A DNA stretch of 64,000 bases from a virus: positions 1 through 64,000 of IMG/VR virus record IMGVR_UViG_3300027969_000087, one strand, 5' to 3'. The notes under the pieces were generated by a model that searched no databases, was not told the DNA's origin, and saw only the letters and a list, made by a program, of their open reading frames with translations. Both the position numbers and the translations under genes were made by a program. The stretch's first letter is position 1. Each line of letters begins with the position of its first letter. Shown here one piece after another: positions 13,679 to 20,852 of the stretch.

Positions 13679-14195
13679 TACTTTTCTACCTGTAGCTGAC
13701 TATAAAGAGTCAGCTAAAATATTAGACTACCGTCGTTTAGGCAAACAGCGTGTAGAAGTAATACAACTACTAAAAGCTAACTTTGGCCTAACCAAAGGTT
13801 GGGTCAACCATCCCGCAGCTAAGATGTGGCGTGGTCACGAAGTAGCTCTTGGCCTATACGGTATAGCAATGTGTGAAGAGTGGATCGATCGTGGATTCAA
13901 AGATTCATGTACTGCAAAGATAAAAGCACTTGTAGATGAGCATACTAACGGCAGGGTTGTCATGCCTCATTGGTATGCTAACGAGTACTTCCATAGAACA
14001 CATAGATCTAATCTATTGCGCAAAGATCCTGTGTTCTATGGCAGGTACAACTGGGACGTGTCTGATGACCTTGATTACATATGGCCTGAGCCTGGGCCAA
14101 TACGACTAGTCAATCGTAATTTAGATAAAGTACTACACGTTCAAGACTTAGATGAACACACCTTGGAGGTACTACGTGATGAATCGCTTATATAG
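13671..14195 (+). CDS. Pyrimidine-dimer DNA glycosylase-like (MSMEG_6728 family) protein
   Basis: 174 residues. The pattern TFLPV.D...SAKILDYRRLGKQRVE, then GWVNHPAAKMWRGHE, and YFHRTHRSNLLRKDP matches the actinobacterial MSMEG_6728-type relatives of T4 endonuclease V, which excise UV-induced pyrimidine dimers. The ATG at 13671 is preceded by GGGGAGAACAATA; an earlier in-frame ATG at 13638 lies in the previous gene. The catalytic residue of T4 endonuclease V is Thr2; here Thr is at position 4, as the N-terminus reads MVNTFLP, so activity is uncertain. Family assignment is good; the role in repair is inferred. Confidence 0.8.
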   Translation: MVNTFLPVADYKESAKILDYRRLGKQRVEVIQLLKANFGLTKGWVNHPAAKMWRGHEVALGLYGIAMCEEWIDRGFKDSCTAKIKALVDEHTNGRVVMPHWYANEYFHRTHRSNLLRKDPVFYGRYNWDVSDDLDYIWPEPGPIRLVNRNLDKVLHVQDLDEHTLEVLRDESLI

Positions 14196-14280
14196 CCTAA
14201 TCTATCGATGGGCTATGGGATGTAAGAAAAGCGAAGATGGTCTTCGCACTGGAACGTACTACGTACAAGAATGGGAATAA
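14179..14280 (+). CDS. Small peptide
   Basis: 33 residues, starting with MNRLYSLIYRWAMG, aromatic and basic, then a polar end. It has a TTGGAGG ribosome binding site eight bases upstream and overlaps the glycosylase gene by 17 bases. Small size makes it uncertain. Confidence 0.5.
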   Translation: MNRLYSLIYRWAMGCKKSEDGLRTGTYYVQEWE

Positions 14281-14283
14281 CTA

Positions 14284-14601
14284 ATGGCTAACATATCAAT
14301 ACACGCACTGGCAACTCTAATTATAGATACCCCTGATGGTGATACACCTACCATGGGCCATATACGTGAGTTTGTTGAGAAGGCAAATCAATTCAATCTA
14401 CCCGATGACTTAGAGCTGCTAGATTGTGTGCTAGCTGTTGAGATCCCCATCAAGGATCTAGACGTCATCTCTTGTGGTCAGCATGTAGGTGAAGAACCAA
14501 CAGACATTGTGCTTTACACACACGAGTGTGACCATGAAGTGTCTGATCCTTTGTGGTTTGAAGCCTCAGACAACATTGTTAAAGAAATGAACCCTTCCTA
14601 A
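14284..14601 (+). CDS. Hypothetical acidic protein
   Basis: 105 residues, strongly acidic, starting three bases after the preceding stop. A late cluster (CGQHVGEEPTDIVLYTHECD) holds two Cys and two His. It is the last rightward gene, followed by the bidirectional terminator. Not recognised. Confidence 0.7.
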   Translation: MANISIHALATLIIDTPDGDTPTMGHIREFVEKANQFNLPDDLELLDCVLAVEIPIKDLDVISCGQHVGEEPTDIVLYTHECDHEVSDPLWFEASDNIVKEMNPS

Positions 14602-14605
14602 TAAC

Positions 14606-14637
14606 AATAGCCCCCGGCCTTATGGTCGGGGGCTATT
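14606..14637. terminator. Bidirectional terminator between convergent blocks
   Basis: A 14-bp stem (14606-14619 with 14624-14637, one G-T pair, loop TTAT) built on AATAGCCCCCGGCC and GGTCGGGGGCTATT, with a T-rich run on the right and A-rich bases on the left. It separates the rightward genes from the convergent ribonucleotide reductase gene. Confidence 0.9.
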
Positions 14638-14649
14638 TGTTTATGTTGG
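14637..14649 (-). repeat. 13-bp motif copy 8 (minus strand)
   Basis: On the minus strand this reads CCAACATAAACAA and lies between the reductase stop codon and the terminator hairpin, again in the direction of transcription. Confidence 0.8.
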
Positions 14650-14660
14650 GCTACTTGGGC

Positions 14661-16691
14661 CTACTTGGATGCTACTGGTATCTCACAGGCATCGGTGGTG
14701 CAGTATGCCTCGCCGGCAGCGTCTAGGGCATTGCCCTTATAGATGCTGTTCAGACTTAACTTCTTAATCTTGCCCACGTAAGAGTTGTACTCGTCCTCAG
14801 TAATCTCAGTGTATGGTTGCTGAGGATACACGTCTTTACCCTGCGGTAGGAACGATACCGTCTTCAACCGGCCTTCGTACATGTGTAGGATTGTACCCAC
14901 ATGCTTGGCCTCTTCTTCTTTATTAAAGCTGAGAGTTACTGACACTGAGTTGTCTGACCAATACTGCTGCGCAAATGCTGCCAGATTAGCCTTTTCAAAG
15001 AGTGACACGTCACCCTCAGGACGGACTGCTACCGACTTGACTGGGAAATAAACCACCACAGTGTTCTCGGGATCTGTAATAGAGTCTTCAATTGTGTATC
15101 CTGCCTTTTCAAATAGGGGGACCATAGGATCTAGCTTTGAGAACCTAATAGACCGAAGTACATATTGCCCACCTACTGGCCAGTGAACTCCGGGAGTTTC
15201 ACCAGCAAGAATTGATACCGTGCCGGACGGCTTTACGGTTGTAGTCTTTACCGATTCACGCACACATAGCCACTCAGAATAGAGAGTGTCCCACTTTTGG
15301 ACCTCTTCGTAGCCCTTATCCAACCATTCACGAAGAACCGGTAGGCCCTTGACGTCTGCGAATGCTGCAAGACCTGATACTGAGCAACCGATGCGGCGGT
15401 TACGCTGCATGATTGCGTTTGTCTTCTCCCAGTGTGTTGGAATAAGAGTTACAGTCTTGGCATAGAGATACGCAAACTTCAGGGTGCGGTGGAAGTCTTC
15501 GATGCTGTCATGGCGGTTGAGGTAAGTCTCAACTAGGGTACAGCACTCATATGACTCTAGGCTCTGCTCTGCACAAGGATTGTAACCCGCTACACGAGCA
15601 TCCTTATTGTTGATTGGGTCATTGAGACGGCCATACTTACGAGATACATCTAGCCAGATGAACCCAGGCTCACCGTTTAGCGCAATGTTCTCTACAAATG
15701 GGGTGTAGTCCATACCAACTGTAGCTTCAAGCGAGTTGTTTGACATCCAGCCCCAGCCTGGAGCTTCTTGATCATAAGAGTTACGAGTTGGGAACTTTTC
15801 AGCATTCTTAGCATTGATAAAGTCCACGTCATCTGGCTGGCCTAGAGCTAGTTCAGCTGAGCGACGGACGTTACCGGATACAACGCAGACACCAATGAGA
15901 TTAGCAATATCAGTGAGCAGAATTGAATCTACAGTCTTGCCGATCTTTGCGTCTAGGACCTTACGCAGGGATTCGTGCATCTTGCGCAATGGATCAGGGC
16001 CGGAGGATGTACCACCAAAGCCCTTAATTGGCTCACCAGCTTCACGAATAAAGTCATAGTTAAACGTAACCGCATGCTGACCTGGCTTTAGGTATGAGTT
16101 TACCAAAACAGCCATAGAGTCTACCCAGCCCTCACGGGTATCTGGAATACGGTACTCACCCTCTAAACCTTCTGAAGGGCCGTAGACTACAAATCCCTTG
16201 TCCTTGCCCTTAGTGTCGAAACCTACCCCAATTCCGAGCATAGAGGCTTCCATTAGGAACTTAAAGGGTTCCGCAGGATCATTCTTAGTCATGCTAGCGG
16301 TAGAAACAAACGCACAGTTCTGTAGCGCAGCCGAGTTCCGCTTAGACATTACGTATTCGGTACCCATCATCCATAGCCCACGACCTGGAGGTGTCCACTT
16401 CAAATTGAACATGCGGTCAAATGCTTCTTGAGCAGATGCCTGGGCCTGCTGACCATTCCAAGGCAAGCGGTTATCCTTACAGTGGTTCTTCTGGATTGAG
16501 TACATGCCCTCAATAACACGGCGGCATACCTCTACCCAAGTTTCTTTGGTACCATCATGCTTGATACGAGAATACGTACGCATGAAGGTAATTTCACCAA
16601 TTGAGTTCTTACCAGCATCAGTGTAACCCCAAGGAACTTGGCGGCCAACATACGATGCTACGAAGTCATCATTTAGATTAAAAGAAAACAT
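14661..16691 (-). CDS. nrdJ: Adenosylcobalamin-dependent ribonucleotide reductase (class II)
   Basis: 676 residues, close to the monomeric class II ribonucleoside-triphosphate reductase of Lactobacillus leichmannii type. Reduces ribonucleotides to deoxyribonucleotides using a cobalamin-derived thiyl radical, feeding phage DNA synthesis. The active site is visible: N371-P-C373-A-E375 (radical Cys and Glu), C384 eleven residues later and C126 (LQNCAFVS) as the redox pair, and C-terminal shuttle cysteines in CTTDAC (664-669). AAAAGGAGTAATA precedes the ATG. It has its own promoter-like sequence and a terminator on each side, so it is a single-gene unit at the end of the leftward block. It is complete, with no intein or frameshift seen. 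Confidence 0.95.
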   Translation of the reverse strand: MFSFNLNDDFVASYVGRQVPWGYTDAGKNSIGEITFMRTYSRIKHDGTKETWVEVCRRVIEGMYSIQKNHCKDNRLPWNGQQAQASAQEAFDRMFNLKWTPPGRGLWMMGTEYVMSKRNSAALQNCAFVSTASMTKNDPAEPFKFLMEASMLGIGVGFDTKGKDKGFVVYGPSEGLEGEYRIPDTREGWVDSMAVLVNSYLKPGQHAVTFNYDFIREAGEPIKGFGGTSSGPDPLRKMHESLRKVLDAKIGKTVDSILLTDIANLIGVCVVSGNVRRSAELALGQPDDVDFINAKNAEKFPTRNSYDQEAPGWGWMSNNSLEATVGMDYTPFVENIALNGEPGFIWLDVSRKYGRLNDPINNKDARVAGYNPCAEQSLESYECCTLVETYLNRHDSIEDFHRTLKFAYLYAKTVTLIPTHWEKTNAIMQRNRRIGCSVSGLAAFADVKGLPVLREWLDKGYEEVQKWDTLYSEWLCVRESVKTTTVKPSGTVSILAGETPGVHWPVGGQYVLRSIRFSKLDPMVPLFEKAGYTIEDSITDPENTVVVYFPVKSVAVRPEGDVSLFEKANLAAFAQQYWSDNSVSVTLSFNKEEEAKHVGTILHMYEGRLKTVSFLPQGKDVYPQQPYTEITEDEYNSYVGKIKKLSLNSIYKGNALDAAGEAYCTTDACEIPVASK

Positions 16692-16721
16692 TATTACTCC
16701 TTTTTAATTGTTGTAGGCATA

Positions 16722-16749
16722 ACTCTACCCACATTGAAATTGCTGTCAA
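16722..16749 (-). promoter_or_regulatory. Sigma70-like promoter for nrdJ
   Basis: On the minus strand, TTGACA (plus coordinates 16744-16749) and TAGAGT (16722-16727) are separated by 16 bases, in the gap between hairpins and the reductase ribosome binding site. The -35 is perfect; the -10 keeps T, A and the final T of TATAAT. Confidence 0.6.
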
Positions 16750-16755
16750 ATTTTA

Positions 16756-16802
16756 CTGAGCCGTTTCATGCTCAGTTAACACTGTTATCAGGGTCTGATA
16801 AC
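16756..16802 (-). terminator. Two hairpins downstream of the TGT-like gene
   Basis: GTTATCAG (16784-16791)/CTGATAAC (16795-16802) is a perfect 8-bp stem abutting the stop codon of the upstream leftward gene, followed by CTGAGC (16756-16761)/GCTCAG (16770-16775). U-runs are weak, but the placement before the nrdJ promoter fits termination of the accessory-island transcript. Confidence 0.5.
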
Positions 16803-18275
16803 TTATTCTTCTATTTGCTGAACAATGATCTCTGTTACAGCTTCTTCTGTCAAACCGTCGTTTGGAAGGTTCTTCAGGATAGCAGCTTTATCGCCAAAAA
16901 GGTTACTTAAAACGCCTCCGCCAGTCTGACGTTCTACCGTCATTCTCACAAACTCATTATTAGACTCAAGCTTCTTTAATTGTTCGACTATCTTGAATAG
17001 TCTATCAATTTCCTGACCGGTATTTGGGTCAGGGTATCCGCCGTTTAATTCCTCAGAAAACCTTGCAAATGCTACACGAGCGCCTTGCATCTCAATGATT
17101 GCGTTGAGTAGGGCACGGAGCTGATCCTTGGTCTTTACCTCTACTGGAAGACTAAATGCACAGGCACTCTGAGCCTTAAAAGCAGGGCAGTTTGCAGACA
17201 CAAAACAGGTGTCACATTGCCTCAAAGATTGGTGGTTTGAGGAGAGCAATGGAGCGTCCCTGAGCACGTCTCTACCGGACGCATCTTTGTCCACTACCGT
17301 GCTATGGGTGACCCCAAATACGGGCAGTGTGGTGCGTTCTGAGGCCTCTCTAGGGGCCAATTCTTTCCGCACCTCTATAGCACTATTATCAGGGTTAAGA
17401 CCCCCTGTTTCCGCGTTACCGGGGTCATCCATATCATCACTGTTATCAGATAACAGCGGGCGATTCTTATCCAATGATTTCTCCAATTGTAAATATGACC
17501 AAATTGCGAGGCGAGTTACCTCATTTGGATCATCAGCCATGATCTTATCAAAGTCCAAACCGGCAGTTTCAATGATCCTTTTATACCGTGGTCGGGCTTG
17601 GTCTTTCATCTTCTTGGGATAACGCACTAACTTTGTGCCGTCCCATACGATAGTCTCGCCTCTCATCATAGGAGATAGCCATGACAGGGTGCTAGCGGTG
17701 GTAAAAGGTACTTGGCGAAGGTTATCTGGCTTTGCGCAGGCAATTCCATGCAAGTCAAAGTCGTACTGGCTCTTTAGGGCTCTAACTCTAGAAGCTAGGG
17801 TTAGCTCTGTCTCTATAGCATTACCAGGGATAGCTACATTATCGTAGGTCTTAGCCAGGTTTACCAACTCTGCTGGACCTTGTTCAGGGTCCCACATAGG
17901 CCAGAATAGGCCCTCTGCGGTATAGTTCCAAAACTCCTCGCGCTGTTTTTGTACCCAGTTAGCTCCTAGAGAAGCATGGGTAAACTCTGTAGCCCCAGCA
18001 ATTCGCTCTTCATTGAGAGTAATCCACTCTTGGTACTCCTCGTAATAGCCTTCGAGCTCCATTACGGATAGGTTAGACTTAGCTGCGCTAGAGATACCGC
18101 TGTCAATAAAGATGCTGACGCTAGGGTCATACCTCTCTGATAATAGATAATCCTTGGTCTTAGGTAGACCACGGCGCTTTAGGGCCCAGTAGTTAATGCC
18201 GATAGCTGTTACGCCAGCATTAGTTAGTAGGTTTCTATGGGACGGTACTTCTCCGCCCAAAAATACAAGGGTCAT
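16803..18275 (-). CDS. TIM-barrel-like protein resembling TGT/DpdA, with Cys cluster
   Basis: 490 residues. The N-terminal half reads like an alpha/beta barrel: FLGGEVPSHRNLL near 5, IFIDSGISS near 55, NVAIPGNAIE near 145 and HGIACAKP followed by PFTTASTLSW near 175-205. This resembles the queuine tRNA-guanine transglycosylase superfamily, including DpdA enzymes that insert 7-deazaguanines into phage DNA, but the match is weak. The C-terminal third holds C-x2-C-x6-C-x6-C (QCDTCFVSANC...), a possible metal or Fe-S site, then helices. No 7-deazaguanine synthesis genes occur in this window. It overlaps the next leftward gene by 4 bases (ATGA). Confidence 0.4.
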   Translation of the reverse strand: MTLVFLGGEVPSHRNLLTNAGVTAIGINYWALKRRGLPKTKDYLLSERYDPSVSIFIDSGISSAAKSNLSVMELEGYYEEYQEWITLNEERIAGATEFTHASLGANWVQKQREEFWNYTAEGLFWPMWDPEQGPAELVNLAKTYDNVAIPGNAIETELTLASRVRALKSQYDFDLHGIACAKPDNLRQVPFTTASTLSWLSPMMRGETIVWDGTKLVRYPKKMKDQARPRYKRIIETAGLDFDKIMADDPNEVTRLAIWSYLQLEKSLDKNRPLLSDNSDDMDDPGNAETGGLNPDNSAIEVRKELAPREASERTTLPVFGVTHSTVVDKDASGRDVLRDAPLLSSNHQSLRQCDTCFVSANCPAFKAQSACAFSLPVEVKTKDQLRALLNAIIEMQGARVAFARFSEELNGGYPDPNTGQEIDRLFKIVEQLKKLESNNEFVRMTVERQTGGGVLSNLFGDKAAILKNLPNDGLTEEAVTEIIVQQIEE

Positions 18276-18745
18276 TCGAATCTAATGCCATCTTCATTGT
18301 TGAGGTATTTCAGGTAGTTTTCTGCTACCCGCTTCTTCTGACGCTCTTGCTCTTCAGTGATTGCTGTCCAAGGCCTAATGTTTCTATTAGACTTAAAATA
18401 TGCTGGAGAAGAGAACAGTACGGTTGGGATTCCCATTTCTAAAGCTGTTGCGCACTTATCTGGGTCTGAATCAATAAATAACTCAACTTTGCCATCCTTG
18501 CGGGCAAGCTCTAGATGGCGGAAGCGAAGCTCCTGGCCCTCGTAGAAGGTAGAGCTAGACATTACGTCTGCGTAGTCTAAGACATAGTTAGTCTTAAGCC
18601 AGTGATCAATCTCTTCCGGCGTGCTGTCTGTAGACAGTACAACTCTGTATGTAAGAGAAAGTGTTCTAAAAAGCTTTAGACCCTCTGGGATAGGATCTTT
18701 GTTTTCTTTTCTTAGAACACCTTCAACAGCCATAATAGCGGTCAT
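18272..18745 (-). CDS. HAD-like protein lacking the nucleophile
   Basis: 157 residues. LFIDSDPDKCATALEMGIPTVLF (about 88-110) matches HAD motif IV and following helix, and RVVLSTDST (about 34-42) matches motif II. Motif I, normally DxDG, reads AVEG near residues 6-9, so both catalytic aspartates are missing (Ala and Glu instead). It is thus probably an inactive HAD relative, perhaps structural or regulatory, unless the start is misplaced. It overlaps the gene on each side by 4 bases and 1 base. Confidence 0.6.
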   Translation of the reverse strand: MTAIMAVEGVLRKENKDPIPEGLKLFRTLSLTYRVVLSTDSTPEEIDHWLKTNYVLDYADVMSSSTFYEGQELRFRHLELARKDGKVELFIDSDPDKCATALEMGIPTVLFSSPAYFKSNRNIRPWTAITEEQERQKKRVAENYLKYLNNEDGIRFE

Positions 18746-19644
18746 TACTTAATACCCCTAAGTGCTGCACGTCTAATTAAGGTGTTAGTATTAGGCAGCT
18801 CTACGCCATAGGAAGAGACATTCCCAGCTTTTTGTAAAGTATCTTTGTAATCTTTAATAAGCTTTAGTTCTTGAATTATACCTGACTGCTTACCTGCTTG
18901 CCAGCGGTAGTTATGGTAGTCAGCATAGCCTGCTCCAGTCTTACTAAAAGCCAGCTTGCGTCCCTTATGTATAGTCTCATAGAACTCAGCAGCCTGATCA
19001 ATTGCAAGCATAAGTTTGCGCTCAGCATTTACTCTATTTGGAGTACTGGCAGCCCCATTAAACTCAGCAAGAGCCTGGCTGTAACGGTTAAGCAGAGCAG
19101 CAGCCGTATCATAATCTTTTTCTGTGCTCTGTTCCCAGGCGCGAGAGTATGGGGGGCTCTGAGTCTTGCTAGGCTCTACAGTCCACTCATCATTGATTAA
19201 GTCGTAAGCTGAGTAAGGATTGATGTCAACAATATTTGTCTGTGGGTTGACGTAATATGTGAGCTCAAAGCCTTCCCAATTAGAAGTGAGAGGCAAGAGG
19301 TTATTTGCGAAGTCCTCATTGAACATGCTGGCAATCTCTTCGTTAGAGAGACCTGCGTAATCAGAGTTAAAACGACGGAAAGTAACATAGTCAATGCCAA
19401 CTAGGCAGTCCAGATCTCCTGGGGTACGCTCACTTTCCCACTGGTAGGACACGCCTGAACCAGCTAGCCAAGCTTTTACCCAACGGTGTGGGTCTTGGTA
19501 AACTACGGCTAGGTGGTCAAACAAAAATCTTAGTACGCTATTGCGTACCCAAGAACGCAGGTGCATTCCCTCAAATAGCTTTTCATCAAGGTCTGAACCT
19601 GGGTCACTAAAGTAAGATGTGGGGTTACTAGGAATATTGTACAT
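18745..19644 (-). CDS. Nucleotidyltransferase-like protein
   Basis: 299 residues. AGSGVSYQWE then GDLDCLVGID (about 62-85) gives the GS...DxD signature of the DNA polymerase beta-like nucleotidyltransferase fold. The remaining region is helical and may bind a substrate. Such proteins transfer NMP groups to proteins, RNA or small molecules; the substrate is unknown. Its stop overlaps the HAD-like start by one base, so the two are translationally coupled and may act together. Confidence 0.7.
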   Translation of the reverse strand: MYNIPSNPTSYFSDPGSDLDEKLFEGMHLRSWVRNSVLRFLFDHLAVVYQDPHRWVKAWLAGSGVSYQWESERTPGDLDCLVGIDYVTFRRFNSDYAGLSNEEIASMFNEDFANNLLPLTSNWEGFELTYYVNPQTNIVDINPYSAYDLINDEWTVEPSKTQSPPYSRAWEQSTEKDYDTAAALLNRYSQALAEFNGAASTPNRVNAERKLMLAIDQAAEFYETIHKGRKLAFSKTGAGYADYHNYRWQAGKQSGIIQELKLIKDYKDTLQKAGNVSSYGVELPNTNTLIRRAALRGIK

Positions 19645-19646
19645 AG

Positions 19647-19868
19647 TTACACCTCATCTTCTTTTGGCTTGGTTACCCTCTTGGCCTTTACAGTTGATTT
19701 GTTAAATGTTTCGTTCTCCGTCTCTGCGGCCTCACCTGACGTGATAAACCCACAACGAATGTGAGCATTACCAAAACGCCAGATGAGGGCCCAAAGATGG
19801 TCGTTATGTTCGCCGTCAGAATCAATGCTGAACGCCGAGTCGCAATTACATGACATTTCTACATACAT
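19647..19868 (-). CDS. Small hypothetical protein
   Basis: 73 residues, with SCNCDSAFSIDSDG near the start, a central WRFGNAHIRCGF segment and a basic Lys-rich tail. AAGGAGAAG precedes the ATG. It lies two bases upstream of the nucleotidyltransferase. Not recognised. Confidence 0.65.
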   Translation of the reverse strand: MYVEMSCNCDSAFSIDSDGEHNDHLWALIWRFGNAHIRCGFITSGEAAETENETFNKSTVKAKRVTKPKEDEV

Positions 19869-19884
19869 TGATTCTTCTCCTTAA

Positions 19885-20184
19885 TTATTCGGCGGTTGGT
19901 TCTTCAGTAGGCTGAGCTACACGCTGGGTGAGAGCACCTACAGTGTATTCGGCTGCAGCCTGAGCCTGGAGATCCATAAGAATCTCTGACAGGTAGCGAC
20001 GAACTTCAATGAGAGTTGCTGGACGCTCTACTGGAATAGTTAGAGAGTCAGTGTTCAGCTCTAGGTAGACGCGACCGTCTGGATCGATGGCTACAACAAA
20101 AGCTGTCTTGAGGTTTAGGTCAGCAGCTTCTGCACCTTCTGGAGCAGTAGTTTCTTCGGTTGTGGTTTCGGTGTTTTCTTCCAT
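19885..20184 (-). CDS. Hypothetical protein with low-complexity termini
   Basis: 99 residues. The first 20 residues are Glu/Thr-rich (MEENTETTTEETTAPEG), the core has the beta-rich motif AFVVAIDPDGRVYLELNTDS and a helix, and the tail is again Glu/Thr/Pro-rich. AAGGAAAAATG marks the start. Disordered termini around a small fold suggest a virion or adaptor protein, but this is inference. Confidence 0.65.
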   Translation of the reverse strand: MEENTETTTEETTAPEGAEAADLNLKTAFVVAIDPDGRVYLELNTDSLTIPVERPATLIEVRRYLSEILMDLQAQAAAEYTVGALTQRVAQPTEEPTAE

Positions 20185-20194
20185 TTTTCCTTCT

Positions 20195-20776
20195 CTATTT
20201 GTACATACCTGCAGCGGCTCGCTGCTTGGTCATTACTTTGGACTTAACTGGGCAGAAGTCGCATAGGTACACACGAGTTCCTGCCGAGGCTGTTGGGGAC
20301 ACTAGGCCAGCATCTTTACGTTCTGCGGCAGTGTTAGGTACGAGACGCTTAGACTCTGACTTCCAGTCAGTGCAGCTGTTCTCTGGGCGAAGGTGCTTTG
20401 AATAGCACTTTAGCGCATCTTCATGGAAGGTAGCGCGAGTAGTGTAGTAATCTGGGTCAAGGTTAGACAAACCGCCCGAGATCTGGTCACGCATCTGATC
20501 AATGATTGCTTTACGCTGTGACTCTACAGACCAAATCTTTACACCGATCTTAAAGAGTGTACCCTTATGTGGGACGCCGGTGGTTACATGAGGCTCAATG
20601 ATAATAGCTAGAAGATTGTCATCGTCTGGGTTGCCTTCAAAGTCTGGAAGCTCTTCAATAGTCTTGCAGTTCCAGCAGTATAGAACTCGAATCTTTGGTC
20701 CATTGTCAACAATTTCTTTGACTGGCCCTTTATCGGCTGGTACGCCGCTGTTTTGACCAATTATTGGGATACCCAT
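20195..20776 (-). CDS. Zinc-binding hypothetical protein
   Basis: 193 residues, with CWNC near 33-36 and CDFC near 172-175 plus two more cysteines between. TAGGAGCACTT precedes the ATG, and a perfect 19-base palindrome stands just upstream. The family looks like conserved actinophage proteins of unknown role. Metal binding by the distant CxxC pairs is plausible. Confidence 0.7.
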   Translation of the reverse strand: MGIPIIGQNSGVPADKGPVKEIVDNGPKIRVLYCWNCKTIEELPDFEGNPDDDNLLAIIIEPHVTTGVPHKGTLFKIGVKIWSVESQRKAIIDQMRDQISGGLSNLDPDYYTTRATFHEDALKCYSKHLRPENSCTDWKSESKRLVPNTAAERKDAGLVSPTASAGTRVYLCDFCPVKSKVMTKQRAAAGMYK

Positions 20777-20789
20777 AAGTGCTCCTATT

Positions 20790-20808
20790 AGTAGTTACTG
20801 TAACTACT
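20790..20808. promoter_or_regulatory. Perfect 19-base palindrome, operator or hairpin
   Basis: AGTAGTTAC-T-GTAACTACT, 9-bp arms around one base, located 14 bases upstream of the start at 20776 in a 76-base gap between leftward genes. A one-base centre favours a dimeric-protein operator over an RNA hairpin. Confidence 0.55.
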
Positions 20809-20852
20809 GTACATGCACTTTGGGATTTTATCCGCAGTTATTCGAACTAAAT

